DNA of 64,000 nt from Brevundimonas diminuta (lineage in GTDB: Bacteria > Pseudomonadota > Alphaproteobacteria > Caulobacterales > Caulobacteraceae). Under the pieces are notes generated by a model. That model did not search any database, was not told the origin of the DNA, and worked only from the letters and a program-made list of their open reading frames with translations. Within the stretch, counting starts at the first letter, position 1. Each line of letters starts with the position of its first letter. Shown piece after piece: positions 41,850 through 52,421 of the stretch. The position numbers were made by a program, and so were the translations under genes. The DNA is taken from positions 2,542,001-2,606,000 of the forward strand of contig NZ_CP073063.1 in NCBI RefSeq assembly GCF_022654015.1. Direction: 5' to 3'.

Positions 41850-43040
41850 CTAAATGACGCCCAGTTCCCGTCCCGCCTGAGTGAACACTTCGACCGTCCG
41901 GTCGATCTGATCGAAGCTATGCGCCGCTGACATCTGCGTGCGGATGCGGGCCTGGCCGCGCGGCACGACGGGGAAGCTGAAGCCGATCACATAGACGCCC
42001 AGCTCCAGCGCCCGAGCCGCGAAATCCTGCGCCAGCTTGGCGTCGCCCAGCATGACCGGGACGATCGGATGTTCGCCGTCCAGCAGGGTGAACCCTGCGT
42101 CCGACATGGCTCCGCGATAGCGATGGGCGTTGGCCGACAGACGGGTGCGCAACGCATCGCCCTCCGACCCTTGCGCGATACGGATCGCCTCCAGGCTGGA
42201 GCCACAGACCGCTGGCGCCAGGGCGTTGGAGAACAGATAGGGCCGCGCCCGCTGTTTCAGCAGTTCGACCACAGACTTCCTGGCGCAGATGAAGCCGCCC
42301 ATGGCGCCGCCCAAGGCCTTGCCGAAGGTGCCGGTGACGAAATCGACCTCGACCCCGTGATGGGCGAACGAGCCCTTGCCTTGCGGACCCAGGAAGCCGG
42401 TCGCGTGGCAGTCGTCGACCATGATCAGGGCGTCGTATCTGTCGGCCAGCACCCGGATCTCGTCCAGCTTGGCGATATAGCCGTCCATCGAGAAGGCGCC
42501 GTCGGTGGCGATGATGATGTCGCGTGCGCCGGCCGCGCGGGCCTCCTTCAGACGGCTTTCCAACTCGTCCATGTCGGAGTTGGCGAACCGATAGCGTTTG
42601 GCCTTGCACAGCCGAACTCCGTCGATGATCGAGGCGTGGTTCAGGCTGTCGGAGACGATGGCGTCGTTCTCGCCCAGCAGCGGCTCGAACAGACCGCCGT
42701 TGGCGTCGAAGGCGGCGGCGAACAGGATGGCGTCCTCGAAACCGAGATAGGCGGCGATCGCCGCTTCCAGTTCCTTGTGGATCTCCAGCGTGCCGCAGAT
42801 GAAGCGCACGGACGCGGTGCCCGCGCCCCACTTCGCTTGCGCCGCCATCCCGGCCTGGGTCACGCGCTCGTCGCCGGCCAGGCCAAGATAGTTGTTAGCG
42901 CAGAAGTTCAACACGTCGCGTCCGGCGACCTGGATCACAGGCCCCTGGCGCGAGGCGATGATGCGTTCGGGCTTGGTCAGGCCCTGGGCGTCGATCTCGG
43001 ACAGTTCGCCAGCGACGCGGTCGTAGAAGCTCTGGGTCAT
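41850..43040 (-). CDS. kbl: glycine C-acetyltransferase (2-amino-3-ketobutyrate CoA ligase)
   Basis: A 396-residue PLP enzyme of the alpha-oxoamine synthase family. Motifs: VLNFCANNYLGLAGDERVTQ, RFICGTLEIHKELEAAIAAY, MVDDCHATGFLGPQGKG, and the PLP-lysine region TGTFGKALGGAMGGF. It converts 2-amino-3-oxobutyrate plus CoA to glycine plus acetyl-CoA, the second step of threonine catabolism. It is followed by tdh on the same strand, forming the kbl-tdh operon. Confidence 0.96.
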   Translation of the reverse strand: MTQSFYDRVAGELSEIDAQGLTKPERIIASRQGPVIQVAGRDVLNFCANNYLGLAGDERVTQAGMAAQAKWGAGTASVRFICGTLEIHKELEAAIAAYLGFEDAILFAAAFDANGGLFEPLLGENDAIVSDSLNHASIIDGVRLCKAKRYRFANSDMDELESRLKEARAAGARDIIIATDGAFSMDGYIAKLDEIRVLADRYDALIMVDDCHATGFLGPQGKGSFAHHGVEVDFVTGTFGKALGGAMGGFICARKSVVELLKQRARPYLFSNALAPAVCGSSLEAIRIAQGSEGDALRTRLSANAHRYRGAMSDAGFTLLDGEHPIVPVMLGDAKLAQDFAARALELGVYVIGFSFPVVPRGQARIRTQMSAAHSFDQIDRTVEVFTQAGRELGVI

Positions 43041-43082
43041 GGGCCGCGACCTACGCCGATTTTCGATCGGTTTCCACCCGCC

Positions 43083-43997
43083 TCAGGTCGCAGGAGACGG
43101 GTTGGCCTCGGCCCGGATCGGACTGACGCGAATGCGACCGCCGCAGGGGCTGAACGAGAACGGCAGACTGACGGCGGCCGTATCGCTGGGCGCGGTGACC
43201 TTTATCGTGGCCGCGTCGGGACACGTCTTTTGCATCGCTTCATTGGGCACGACGCTCCAGGCCATTTCGAAATAAGCCTTGGCCCGGGGCGCCAGCTCGA
43301 CCGGCGTCGGGGCCTGGCCTTGGCGGAAATAGCTTCCTGGGCTCTGTTCGGCGCGAATGGTCGACAGGGTGCGTCCCCGCGCGTCCTGCAAGGTCACTGT
43401 CGGATAGCCGGTCAGGCTGCAGGCCTGGGTTCCGATATTCTGAAGACTGAAGTTGGTGACCCGATTTCCGGCGCCCGCATCCCCGTCGCCCGCCGCCAGC
43501 GTCAGTTGCGGCCCCTTGCAGGGCAGCGCAGCGGACAAGACCCCGCCGGCCGCCTCGGTCGGCGTCTGACCCGGCGTCGGCAACGGTCCGGGCATCGCAT
43601 CAGCCCCGGGAATCGGCCGCGAGCAGCGCTCCAGCACCGCGACGCCGGTCGTGCCGTCCGGCCCCAATCGGCTCAGCGTGCCGCTCTCCTGCCCATCGCG
43701 CGTCGCCGTCCACCATTCCACCCCGCCGCCGACATAGCGCGCGCCGCTGGCGGCCTGCACCGAACGCAGGGCGTAGGTCTGGTTCTGATGGGTCAGCCTG
43801 GCGTTGTCGCTGTCGATATACTGGACCTGAAGCGTCGCGCCGCTTTCGCAGGCATAGCCGACCGAGGGCGCGTCGGATGCAGGCGCGGCCGCTGGCTCGA
43901 CCGGTGCGGCGGGCTGTTCGGGTTCGGTGCGCGAGCAGGCTGCGGCGCCGGTCAGTGCGGCGATGGCGACGAAGGCGGTCAGGCGGTGCGACATCAT
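43083..43997 (-). CDS. lipoprotein with MliC-like and DUF4232-like domains
   Basis: A 304-residue lipoprotein with lipobox GAAACS (Cys about residue 21) and a Pro/Ala linker. Residues about 47-115 resemble MliC, the membrane-bound C-type lysozyme inhibitor: YACESGATLQVQYIDSDNAR, TYALRSVQAASGARYVGGGV, EWWTATRDGQESGTLSR. Residues about 160-290 resemble DUF4232: LPCKGPQLTLAAGDGDAGAG, TNFSLQNIGTQACSLTGYPT. It probably sits in the periplasm or on the outer membrane. Lysozyme inhibition is family knowledge for MliC only; the fused second domain has no known role. It stands alone between kbl and mce. Confidence 0.8.
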   Translation of the reverse strand: MMSHRLTAFVAIAALTGAAACSRTEPEQPAAPVEPAAAPASDAPSVGYACESGATLQVQYIDSDNARLTHQNQTYALRSVQAASGARYVGGGVEWWTATRDGQESGTLSRLGPDGTTGVAVLERCSRPIPGADAMPGPLPTPGQTPTEAAGGVLSAALPCKGPQLTLAAGDGDAGAGNRVTNFSLQNIGTQACSLTGYPTVTLQDARGRTLSTIRAEQSPGSYFRQGQAPTPVELAPRAKAYFEMAWSVVPNEAMQKTCPDAATIKVTAPSDTAAVSLPFSFSPCGGRIRVSPIRAEANPSPAT

Positions 43998-44049
43998 GTC
44001 ATGTCCTCTGGTTTCGCCTTCAACGGCCCAAGCTGACCAAAGGCTCCGC

Positions 44050-44475
44050 TTAATGCCCCGCTTTCGGCGTCTCCATCAGTTCGATCAGCACGCCGCCCAT
44101 CTCCTTGGGATGAAGGAAGACCACCGGCGTCCCGTGCGCCCCAATGCGCGGCTCGCCTGTGCCCAGGATCGTCACCCCCTTGGCTCGCATCTCGGCGACG
44201 GCGGCGTGGACGTCGGCGACCTCGAAACAGACGTGGTGCTGGCCGCCCTTCGGGTTCTTGGCCAGGAAGCCGACGATGGGACTGGTGTCGTCATAGGGTT
44301 CGATCAGCTCGATCTGAGCCGTCGGTGTATCGACGAAACAGACCTTCACCCCCTGCGCCGGCAGGTCGAATGGCTCGCCGATCTTCGTCGCGCCCAGGAT
44401 ATCGCGATACAATTTGATCGAGTCGGCGATGGATGGCGTGGCGACGCCGACGTGGTTCAGGGCGCCGATCATCAC
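44050..44475 (-). CDS. mce: methylmalonyl-CoA epimerase
   Basis: A 141-residue VOC-fold epimerase: [20 protein letters not shown] (metal-binding His), [11 protein letters not shown] and [18 protein letters not shown] (metal-binding Glu). It interconverts (2S)- and (2R)-methylmalonyl-CoA between propionyl-CoA carboxylase and the mutase. The ATG overlaps the mutase stop by 4 bp (ATGA). It is the last gene of the propionate operon pccB-orphan-pccA-mutA-mutB-mce. Confidence 0.95.
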   Translation of the reverse strand: MMIGALNHVGVATPSIADSIKLYRDILGATKIGEPFDLPAQGVKVCFVDTPTAQIELIEPYDDTSPIVGFLAKNPKGGQHHVCFEVADVHAAVAEMRAKGVTILGTGEPRIGAHGTPVVFLHPKEMGGVLIELMETPKAGH

Positions 44476-46628
44476 TTGTCCTTGTCGGGGGCGGGCTGGG
44501 CGTAACCCAGACGCTGGTTCAGCTTCTCGATCAGGTCGACCGCCGTATCGGCGATGGCCGAACCGGGCGGATAGACGGCAGCCGCGCCCATATCGAGCAG
44601 GGGCTGCACGTCGGACGGCGGAATTACGCCCCCAACCACGATCATGATGTCGGGCCGGCCCAACTTCTCCAGCTCGGCCTTCAGCTCGGGCACCAGCGTC
44701 AGGTGCCCGGCCGCCAGCGATGATGCGCCGACCGCGTGAACGCCCTTCTCGACGGCTTCCTGAGCCGCCTCGGACGGCGTCTGGAACAGGCTGCCGGCCG
44801 TGACGTCGAAGCCCAGATCGCCGTATCCGGTCGCGACGACCTTCTGGCCCCGGTCGTGCCCGTCCTGGCCCAGTTTGGCGATCAGAATGCGCGGCGGCCC
44901 GCCGTCGTTCTCGACGAAGGTCGCGACCATCTCGCGGGCGCGGGCGAAGCGGGCGTCCTTGCCGGCCTCCTTGGCATAAACGCCCGACACGGTCTGGACC
45001 GTCGCGACGTGGCGGCCGAAGGCAGCCTCCAGCGCATCGGAGATTTCGCCCACCGTCGCCTTGGCGCGGGCGGCCTGAACCGCCAGCTCCAGCAGGTTGG
45101 CGTTCCCGCGTGCGCCATTTGTCAGGGCGTCCAGCGCCGCATCGGTCGTCGCCTGATCCCGCTCGGCCCTCAGCCGTTTCAGCTTGTCGATCTGGGCGGC
45201 CAGCACCGCCGCATTGTCGACCTTCAGCATCGGAATGTCGTCGACGACGGGGTTCAGATATTTGTTCACCCCGACCACCGTCTGCTGGCCGGTGTCGATC
45301 CGCGCCTGGGTCTTGGCGGCGGATTCCTCGATCCGCAGCTTGGGTATGCCGGCTTCGATGGCCTTGGCCATGCCGCCCAGGGCCTCGACCTCGGCCATGT
45401 GGGCGCGGGCGCGTTCAGCCAGTTCGTGGGTCAGGCGCTCGACGTAGAAGCTGCCGCCCCAAGGATCGATGACCCGCGTCAGGCCCGTCTCCTGCTGCAA
45501 CAGGATCTGGGTGTTGCGCGCGATCCGGGCCGAGAAGTCGGTGGGCAGCGCCAGGGCCTCGTCCAGGGCGTTGGTGTGCAGGCTCTGCGTCTGGCCGCCT
45601 GCCGCCGCCATGGCCTCGACCATGGTGCGCGGCACATTGTTGAAAACGTCCTGCGCCGCCAGCGACCAGCCCGAGGTCTGGCAGTGAGCGCGCAGGGAGA
45701 GCGACTTGGGATCGACCCCGCCCTCTTTCCTGACCGCCTCGGCCCACAGCAGGCGGCCGGCGCGCATCTTGGCCACCTCCATGAAGTAGTTCATGCCGAT
45801 GGCCCAGAAGAAGCTGAGACGCGGCGCGAACCGGTCGATCGGCATGCCCGCCGCGACGCCAGCGCGCAGATACTCGATCCCGTCCGCCAAGGTGTAGGCG
45901 AGCTCGATATCCGCCGAGGCTCCCGCCTCCTGCATGTGATAGCCGCTGATCGAGATCGAGTTGAACTTCGGCGTCTCCTGCGCCGTCCAGGCGAAGATGT
46001 CCGCGATAATCCGCATCGAGGGCTCGGGCGGATAGATGTAGGTGTTGCGGACCATGAACTCCTTCAGAATGTCGTTCTGAATGGTCCCGGTCAGCTTGGC
46101 GTGCGGCACGCCCTGTTCCTCGGCCGCGACGACATAGAGGGCCAGGATCGGCAGCACCGCCCCGTTCATCGTCATCGACACCGACATCTGGTCCAGCGGG
46201 ATCCCGTCGAACAGGGTGCGCATGTCATAGATGCTGTCGATGGCGACGCCCGCCATGCCGACGTCGCCCTTCACCCGCGGGTGGTCGCTGTCATAGCCCC
46301 GGTGCGTCGCCAGATCGAAAGCGATGCTCAGCCCCTTCTGACCGGCCGCCAAGTTACGGCGATAGAAGGCGTTGGACTCCTCGGCGGTCGAGAAGCCGGC
46401 GTATTGCCGGATCGTCCAGGGATTGCCCGCATACATGGTGGGATACGGACCACGCACGAAGGGCGCGAACCCCGGCAGGCCGTGCGGGTGATCCAGCGCG
46501 TCCGTGCTGTCGGCACCATAAGCGGTCTGGACCGTCAGCCCCTCGGGCGTCAGCCAAGGCTCGCGCGCCGGCCCCTGCCCGGTCGCATCGAGGTTCAGGG
46601 CGATCTTGCTGAAGTCCGGGAAACTCAT
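44472..46628 (-). CDS. mutB: methylmalonyl-CoA mutase large (catalytic) subunit
   Basis: A 718-residue mutase. N-terminal TIM-barrel motifs: [40 protein letters not shown] and [11 protein letters not shown]. The C-terminal cobalamin domain has the base-off motif [10 protein letters not shown] (His ligand) and later [10 protein letters not shown]. With adenosylcobalamin it rearranges (2R)-methylmalonyl-CoA to succinyl-CoA. The ATG at 46628 has GAGGCGGG upstream and overlaps the mutA stop (ATGA). No cobalamin riboswitch was seen nearby, and no B12 synthesis genes are in the window. Confidence 0.97.
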   Translation of the reverse strand: MSFPDFSKIALNLDATGQGPAREPWLTPEGLTVQTAYGADSTDALDHPHGLPGFAPFVRGPYPTMYAGNPWTIRQYAGFSTAEESNAFYRRNLAAGQKGLSIAFDLATHRGYDSDHPRVKGDVGMAGVAIDSIYDMRTLFDGIPLDQMSVSMTMNGAVLPILALYVVAAEEQGVPHAKLTGTIQNDILKEFMVRNTYIYPPEPSMRIIADIFAWTAQETPKFNSISISGYHMQEAGASADIELAYTLADGIEYLRAGVAAGMPIDRFAPRLSFFWAIGMNYFMEVAKMRAGRLLWAEAVRKEGGVDPKSLSLRAHCQTSGWSLAAQDVFNNVPRTMVEAMAAAGGQTQSLHTNALDEALALPTDFSARIARNTQILLQQETGLTRVIDPWGGSFYVERLTHELAERARAHMAEVEALGGMAKAIEAGIPKLRIEESAAKTQARIDTGQQTVVGVNKYLNPVVDDIPMLKVDNAAVLAAQIDKLKRLRAERDQATTDAALDALTNGARGNANLLELAVQAARAKATVGEISDALEAAFGRHVATVQTVSGVYAKEAGKDARFARAREMVATFVENDGGPPRILIAKLGQDGHDRGQKVVATGYGDLGFDVTAGSLFQTPSEAAQEAVEKGVHAVGASSLAAGHLTLVPELKAELEKLGRPDIMIVVGGVIPPSDVQPLLDMGAAAVYPPGSAIADTAVDLIEKLNQRLGYAQPAPDKDK

Positions 46629-48007
46629 TGGCCCGCCTCTTCGAAGGCTGCGGCGAACCGGATCGGGCTCAGGGGTTCGCACATCCGTTCCACTACAACC
46701 GCCGCCTCACCGCCCGCCTCGACCGGCGCCGAACGCACGTCGGCGTCCACATATTTGGTCACGCCGATGATCTGGGCCGCGCCGTTCTTGAGAGCGGCCT
46801 CGCGAACGGCGCGGGCGCGAGCGATGCGGGGCTGGATGACTGACCCCTTCAGGGCCTCGATCAGACCGCCCTCGGCCTCGATCATCTGAAACTCGGCCCA
46901 GCCGGCCTCGGCCAGGTCGCGCGTCCGGGCGTCCAGATACCAGGAGCCGGCCGCCGGATCATCAACCCGACCCAGATTGGCCTCTTCCATCAAGACCAGT
47001 TGGGTGTTCCTCGCCTGACGCCGGGCGAAGGCGTCTGATCGGCCGGAGGCGCGGGTGAAGCCGTCCAGCACCACCACGTCCGCCCCGCCGACCGCACCGG
47101 CGAACCCGGCCGCCGTCAGCCGCAGCAGATTGGGCCAGGGATCGCGCGCCGACAGCATCCGCCGTGACGAGCGCGCTTCGATAACCGCCGGAACCTCCAC
47201 GTCGAACGCCTTCGTCAGGCTAGCCCAGATCAGCCGCATGGCCCGCATTTTGGCCAGGCTGTCGAAATATTCCGCATCGACCGACAGGCCGACGACCGTG
47301 CCCCGCATAGCCGCCTCGACCGACATGCCGGCCTCGACCGCCGCCTTTGCATGAGCCACGACGCTGGACGCCGCAAAGGCCAGCTCCTGCGCCGCCGAAC
47401 CGCCCGCCTCGTGCGCCACGCGCCCGCTGGCCAGGAAAAAGGTCGCGTCGGGATAGGCCCCCGCATGACGCGCCGCCGTATTGGCCGCCAGGCTCAAATG
47501 CTCTTGCACCGAACGCGGGGCGCCGCCCGCCTCGGCGAAGGCCGAGACCGGGTCCATATGAAACCGCAGCTTGGCGCGCGGCGAGCCCTTGGCGACGACC
47601 GCCAGCGCATTGGTCGCATCCGGCCCGTCGATCCCGGCGTCCAGCGCGACGGGCGCCAGCTCCAGGGCCACGCCTTCCAGCGCCCGGCTGAGCGGGGCGG
47701 AGTCCGCCAGAACCCGTCCCTTCAGCACCACCGACGCCGCGCCGTTCTCCAGATCGGTCAGGACGGCGGCGTTGACCGCCTCGGCATCGTCGCCCTCCAC
47801 CAGCGTCCGCAGATCCCAGGCCCGGCCTTCGGAGTCGGACGGACGCGGGGCGAAGATCGGCTGCACGCCCGTCGCACCCGCATACAGCGGCCGCGTCACC
47901 AGTTGATCGGCGTCGAGATGCATCAGCGACTCGATCGGGCGATCCTTCAGCGCCTTCTGGGCCGCCTCGCGCCATTCCAGCGGCGTGGGCGCGGGAAAGC
48001 CCGTCAT
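46625..48007 (-). CDS. mutA: methylmalonyl-CoA mutase small subunit
   Basis: A 460-residue mutase-like protein lacking a full cobalamin-binding domain (no DxHxxG-type motif). Motifs: [50 protein letters not shown] and [20 protein letters not shown]. It forms the heterodimer partner of the catalytic subunit. It is shorter than many small subunits, consistent with loss of the degenerate B12 domain. The ATG overlaps the pccA stop by one base (TGATG), so synthesis is coupled. Confidence 0.92.
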   Translation of the reverse strand: MTGFPAPTPLEWREAAQKALKDRPIESLMHLDADQLVTRPLYAGATGVQPIFAPRPSDSEGRAWDLRTLVEGDDAEAVNAAVLTDLENGAASVVLKGRVLADSAPLSRALEGVALELAPVALDAGIDGPDATNALAVVAKGSPRAKLRFHMDPVSAFAEAGGAPRSVQEHLSLAANTAARHAGAYPDATFFLASGRVAHEAGGSAAQELAFAASSVVAHAKAAVEAGMSVEAAMRGTVVGLSVDAEYFDSLAKMRAMRLIWASLTKAFDVEVPAVIEARSSRRMLSARDPWPNLLRLTAAGFAGAVGGADVVVLDGFTRASGRSDAFARRQARNTQLVLMEEANLGRVDDPAAGSWYLDARTRDLAEAGWAEFQMIEAEGGLIEALKGSVIQPRIARARAVREAALKNGAAQIIGVTKYVDADVRSAPVEAGGEAAVVVERMCEPLSPIRFAAAFEEAGQ

Positions 48008-49986
48008 CAACCGAACTCCACCAGCACGTCGTCCGCCGCCACGGGATCGCCGTCCTTGGCGCCGACGGCCTTCACCACCCCGTCGCGCTCGGCCTTCAGG
48101 ATGTTCTGCATCTTCATGGCCTCGATGATGGCCACCGTCTCACCGGTCTTGACCTCCTGGCCGACGACCACCGGGATCGAGACCACCAGACCCGGCATAG
48201 GCGACAGCACCATCTTGGAGGTGTCCGCCGCGACCTTCTCCGGCAGGCGCGCATACATTTCGGCGACGTGGGGGCGCAGCACCCGGACCCGCGCCTTGGC
48301 CGCGCGGTGACGAATGTCGAAGCCGTCGGCGACGCGCTTGACCTCAGCGGTGAAGGGCTCGCCGTCCAGATCGGCCTTGAACTGGGCCAGACCCGGCCGC
48401 CAGTCGATGTCCGACAGTCGGATGTCGCCGCCGCCCGTCAGGGTCAGGATCATCTCCTCGTCCTCGTCATAGGACAGGCCGACGCCGTGCGGCGTCTTGT
48501 CGATCATCACGATCCAGTCGGTACGATCCGACGGATCGCCATCCTGTTCGGCCATGACCTCGTGCATGGCCAGCGCCGAGGCGATCAGGATCTGCTCCTG
48601 GTCCTGCGTCGGCTTCAGGCCGTGAAAGCCGTCTGGGAACTCGTCCTTGATATAGCTGGTCGACAGTTCGCCCGACTTGAACCGGTCCTGGTCCATCACC
48701 GCCGCCAGGAAGGGCACATTGTGGCCCAGGCCAGCCAGGTGGGTGTCCTCCAGCGCGCGGGCCATGCCCTCGACCGCCGCCTCTCGCGTCTCACCCCAGG
48801 CGCACAGTTTGGCGATCATGGGATCGTAGAACATGCTGATCTCGTCGCCCTCACGGACGCCGGAATCGTTCCTGACGGTGTAGTCTCCCTGGTCGCCTTC
48901 TTCCGGCTGCTCATAGCGGACCAACCGCCCGATCGAGGGCAGGAAGCCGCGATAGGGGTCTTCGGCGTAGATGCGGCTCTCGATGGCCCAGCCGTCGATC
49001 TTCAGGTCCTTCTGTTCGAAGGCCAGCGTCTCGCCCCAGGCCGAACGGATCATCTGTTCGACCAGATCGACCCCGGTGATCAGCTCCGTCACCGGATGTT
49101 CGACCTGAAGCCGGGTGTTCATCTCCAGGAAATAGAAGCTCTTGTCCTGACCGGCCACGAATTCGACCGTGCCGGCTGAGTCATAGTTGACCGCCTGCGC
49201 CAGGGCGACGGCCTGCGCCGCCATGGCGGCGCGTGTGGCCTCGTCCAGCAGGGGCGACGGCGCCTCCTCGATGACCTTCTGGTTGCGGCGCTGGATTGAG
49301 CATTCGCGCTCGAACAGGTGGACGACATGGCCGTGCTTGTCACCCAGCACCTGGATCTCGATGTGGCGCGGATCGACGATGAACTTCTCCAGGAAGACCC
49401 GGTCGTCGCCAAAGGCGTTCAGCGCCTCGGCCTTCACCGCCGCGAACCCCTCGGCCATGTCGGCGTCCGAATGGGCCACGCGGATGCCCTTGCCGCCCCC
49501 GCCGGCCGAGGCCTTGATCATGATCGGATAGCCGATCTCGTTGGCGATCTTCACCGCCTCCTCCGGCGTCTCGATCAGGCCCATATGGCCCGGCACGGTC
49601 GAAACCCCGGCTTCGGCCGCCAGCTTCTTGGAGCTGATCTTGTCGCCCATGGCCTCGATGGCCTCGGGGTTAGGGCCGATGAAGGCGATGCCCTCGTCCC
49701 TCAGCCGCCGCGCGAACCCGGCGTTCTCGCTCAGGAAGCCGAAGCCCGGATGCACGGCCTGCGCCCCCGTCTGGCGCACCGCCTCGACGATCTTGTCCGC
49801 CAGCAGATACGACTGCGCCGCCGGCGCCGGCCCGATCAGCACCGCCTCGTCGGCCATCTCGACCGCCAGCGACCCGGCGTCGGCCTCCGAATAGACCTGC
49901 ACCGTCTTGATGCCCATCTTGCGGCAGGTCTTGATGATCCGAACCGCGATCTCGCCCCGGTTGGCGATGAGGATTTTGGAGAACAT
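48007..49986 (-). CDS. pccA: propionyl-CoA carboxylase alpha (biotin) subunit
   Basis: A 659-residue subunit with a biotin carboxylase domain (about 1-450: ILIANRGEIAVRIIKTCRKM, KASAGGGGKGIRVAHSDADM, FLEMNTRLQVEHPVTELITG). A BT-type linker domain follows (about 500-590) and then a C-terminal biotinyl domain with EAMKMQNI (biotinylated Lys625). It carboxylates biotin with ATP and bicarbonate for transfer to propionyl-CoA. Downstream genes mutA-mutB-mce are coupled. An AT-rich orphan separates it from pccB, 36 bp upstream. Confidence 0.96.
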   Translation of the reverse strand: MFSKILIANRGEIAVRIIKTCRKMGIKTVQVYSEADAGSLAVEMADEAVLIGPAPAAQSYLLADKIVEAVRQTGAQAVHPGFGFLSENAGFARRLRDEGIAFIGPNPEAIEAMGDKISSKKLAAEAGVSTVPGHMGLIETPEEAVKIANEIGYPIMIKASAGGGGKGIRVAHSDADMAEGFAAVKAEALNAFGDDRVFLEKFIVDPRHIEIQVLGDKHGHVVHLFERECSIQRRNQKVIEEAPSPLLDEATRAAMAAQAVALAQAVNYDSAGTVEFVAGQDKSFYFLEMNTRLQVEHPVTELITGVDLVEQMIRSAWGETLAFEQKDLKIDGWAIESRIYAEDPYRGFLPSIGRLVRYEQPEEGDQGDYTVRNDSGVREGDEISMFYDPMIAKLCAWGETREAAVEGMARALEDTHLAGLGHNVPFLAAVMDQDRFKSGELSTSYIKDEFPDGFHGLKPTQDQEQILIASALAMHEVMAEQDGDPSDRTDWIVMIDKTPHGVGLSYDEDEEMILTLTGGGDIRLSDIDWRPGLAQFKADLDGEPFTAEVKRVADGFDIRHRAAKARVRVLRPHVAEMYARLPEKVAADTSKMVLSPMPGLVVSIPVVVGQEVKTGETVAIIEAMKMQNILKAERDGVVKAVGAKDGDPVAADDVLVEFG

Positions 49987-50022
49987 GGGGCTATCGTTTC
50001 AAATGTTCGAATGATTCAAAGA

Positions 50023-50760
50023 TCAACCAATTGCGGGGCCAGTAAGAAGACCCGCAACGTAGGGGCCAGTGAGTTGCAACGCACCACCAGCCATTTCTGC
50101 CAAGTCCTTCGCACGCATCAGATCGTCTATCGCCGACCTGATGGCAGAAGCCTGACCTTTATCTGATGATCGAAGCTCAATCGTCAGCCGACCTATACTT
50201 GTGAAGATTGAGTCTCGGAATGGTCCCAACCCATCCACCGAAAAACGCGCCAGTGACCGTTTGATAAGAGCAACCTGAGCTAAAACGAGTTTCCGCTGAG
50301 CGTCGGATAAATCTCCATTTCCCGCCGCCGCCGCCTCAAGTTTACTCAATACTGACTCAATTTCTGGTCGAGATTCCGTAAATTTTGCCGCGTCAAACTC
50401 CAAATGGTCAAGAAATGACATCAAATCCACAAGCGTATTTATGTTGTGTTTCTGAGATTTTTGATAATCAGCATAATTACTAACAAGAACATCTGGAGAG
50501 AATAGCTCCACTATTCTCTCCTTAAGGCGGCGACCAGCTCTTTGATTTTTATTATTAATTATGTCTTCTTCTATGAAGGCACAAATTGTCTCGATCAGTT
50601 GAAAAAGCGCAAAGGAGGACTCAGCGTGAGCAATTCCCGTAATGGAAGATAAATCTTCAGATATCGGACCAATTGCAGCGCGTGAATCCCCTTTATACTG
50701 AAGCATCTTCTCCAGCAGAGCATTGAAGTGATCGATCTCAGGCGGTCTGGGGTGTGTCAT
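50023..50760 (-). CDS. AT-rich orphan protein inserted in the propionate operon
   Basis: A 245-residue protein with no recognised family. It is mostly helical: [40 protein letters not shown] and [18 protein letters not shown], plus a small-residue-rich C-terminus ([20 protein letters not shown]) that could contact a membrane. Base composition is very unlike its neighbours: 41 of 120 bases at 50401-50520 are G or C, amid genes well above 60 percent. Its ATG overlaps the pccB stop (ATGA), so it should be translated with pccB. It looks like a recent acquisition that landed without breaking the operon. Confidence 0.75.
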   Translation of the reverse strand: MTHPRPPEIDHFNALLEKMLQYKGDSRAAIGPISEDLSSITGIAHAESSFALFQLIETICAFIEEDIINNKNQRAGRRLKERIVELFSPDVLVSNYADYQKSQKHNINTLVDLMSFLDHLEFDAAKFTESRPEIESVLSKLEAAAAGNGDLSDAQRKLVLAQVALIKRSLARFSVDGLGPFRDSIFTSIGRLTIELRSSDKGQASAIRSAIDDLMRAKDLAEMAGGALQLTGPYVAGLLTGPAIG

Positions 50761-52292
50761 AACGGAATATTGTCGTGCTTCTTCCAGGGGTTCTCCTGGA
50801 CCTTGTTCTTCAGCGTCCGCAGGGCCTTCACCAGTCGCCGCCGCGTGCCGTGGGGCATGATGACGTCGTCGATGTATCCCAGGCCCGCCGCCACGAAGGG
50901 GTTGGCGAAGCGATCCTTGTATTCGGCCTCGCGCGCGGCCAGAGCCTCCGGATCGCCGGCCTCCTTGCGGAAGATGATCTCGACCGCCCCCTTGGCGCCC
51001 ATGACCGCGATCTCGGCGGTCGGCCAGGCGTAGTTGACGTCGCCGCGCAGGTGTTTGGAGCTCATCACGTCATAGGCGCCGCCATAGGCCTTGCGCGTGA
51101 TCAGGGTCAGTTTCGGCACGGTCGCCTCGGCATAGGCGAACAGCAGCTTGGCCCCGTGTTTGATCAGGGCGCCGTACTCCTGCTTGGTCCCCGGCATGAA
51201 GCCCGGCACGTCCACCAGCGTCAGCAGCGGAATGTCGAAGGCGTCGCAGAAGCGCACGAACCGCGCGGCCTTGCGGCTTGAATCGATGTCCAGCACGCCC
51301 GCCAGCACCTGGGGCTGGTTGGCGACGATGCCGACCGTCTGGCCGTCCAGCCGGCCGAAGCCGGTGATGATGTTCTTGGCGAAGTCGGCCCCGATCTCGA
51401 AGAAATCGGCCTCGTCGACCACCTTCAGGATCAGCTCCTTCATGTCATAGGGCTGGTTCGGATTGGCCGGGATCAATGTGTCCAGCGACGGCTCGTCCCG
51501 CTCGGGCTCGTCATAGCTTTCCCGCACCGGCGGCTTTTCGCGGTTCGACAGGGGCAGGAAGCCGATCAGGCGGCGAACCTCCGACAGGGCCTCCAGATCG
51601 TTCTCGAACGCCCCGTCGGCCACGCCCGACTTGCCGGCGTGGACGCGCGCGCCGCCCAGGTCCTCGTGGCTGACCACCTCGTTCGTGACGGTCTTCACCA
51701 CATCGGGGCCGGTCACATACATGTAGGACGTGTCCTTCACCATGAAGATGAAGTCGGTGATGGCGGGCGAATAGACGTCGCCGCCCGCGCACGGCCCCAT
51801 GATCACGCTGATCTGGGGAATGACGCCGCTGGCGAGCGTATTCTGCAGGAAGATGTCGGCGTAGCCGGCCAGGCTCTCCACCCCCTCCTGAATCCGCGCC
51901 CCGCCCGCGTCGAACAGGCCGATGATCGGCGCGCCGGTGGTCAGGGCCATCTTCTGTAGCTTGACGATCTTGGCCGCATGGGCGCCCGACAGCGATCCCC
52001 CGAAGACCGTGAAGTCCTTGGAGAAGACATAGACCAGCCGTCCGCCGATCGTGCCGCGACCCGTCACCACCCCGTCGCCGGGGATGCGCTGGTCCTGCAT
52101 GCCGAAGTCGTGGCTGCGGTGCTCGACGAACATGTCGGTCTCCTCGAAGGAGCCCTCGTCCAGCAGCACGTCGACGCGTTCGCGCGCCGTCAGCTTGCCC
52201 TTGGCGTGCTGGGCGGCGATACGCTTTTCCCCACCGCCCAGTTTGGCGGCGGCGCGACGGCGCTCCAGTTCTTCAAGGATGGCTTGAGTCAT
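50757..52292 (-). CDS. pccB: propionyl-CoA carboxylase beta subunit
   Basis: A 511-residue carboxyltransferase. Motifs: [100 protein letters not shown], and the canonical C-terminus [12 protein letters not shown]. It transfers carboxyl from biotin to propionyl-CoA, giving (2S)-methylmalonyl-CoA. First gene of the propionate operon; the promoter region shared with the divergent regulator is full of TTTGCAAA-like sites. Its intact C-terminus shows the downstream orphan did not truncate it. Confidence 0.97.
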   Translation of the reverse strand: MTQAILEELERRRAAAKLGGGEKRIAAQHAKGKLTARERVDVLLDEGSFEETDMFVEHRSHDFGMQDQRIPGDGVVTGRGTIGGRLVYVFSKDFTVFGGSLSGAHAAKIVKLQKMALTTGAPIIGLFDAGGARIQEGVESLAGYADIFLQNTLASGVIPQISVIMGPCAGGDVYSPAITDFIFMVKDTSYMYVTGPDVVKTVTNEVVSHEDLGGARVHAGKSGVADGAFENDLEALSEVRRLIGFLPLSNREKPPVRESYDEPERDEPSLDTLIPANPNQPYDMKELILKVVDEADFFEIGADFAKNIITGFGRLDGQTVGIVANQPQVLAGVLDIDSSRKAARFVRFCDAFDIPLLTLVDVPGFMPGTKQEYGALIKHGAKLLFAYAEATVPKLTLITRKAYGGAYDVMSSKHLRGDVNYAWPTAEIAVMGAKGAVEIIFRKEAGDPEALAAREAEYKDRFANPFVAAGLGYIDDVIMPHGTRRRLVKALRTLKNKVQENPWKKHDNIPL

Positions 52293-52335
52293 GATGGATT
52301 TTCGCCTCTCGTTCAAAGAACGCGTGGCGCCTTCA

Positions 52336-52421
52336 TCGCAAAATGGCAAACGCAACTTTGCAAAAAGTGTGGAACTGCGCGGGCTTGCAAAGGATGGCGA
52401 TATGATCTGCAAAGTTGCGAA
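52336..52421. promoter_or_regulatory. TTTGCAAA-type operator cluster between pccB and its regulator
   Basis: A perfect palindrome TTTGCAAA lies at 52357-52364. Related sites are TTGCAAAG (52385-52392) and TCTGCAAAGTTGCGAA (52406-52421, reaching the regulator start codon). GCAAA repeats also occur at 52338-52355. This matches the recognition motif reported for RamB/PccR-family regulators, as I recall it, and suggests control of pccB plus autoregulation. Confidence 0.65.

Noticed and set aside
42069-46889. Very long open frames on the plus strand (42069-44036, 44736-46889) opposite kbl, mutB and others
   Set aside because: They lie antisense to clear genes of high G+C, where third-position bias opens frames on the other strand. 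Their translations are Arg/Gly/His-rich with no domain, and no ribosome site precedes them.
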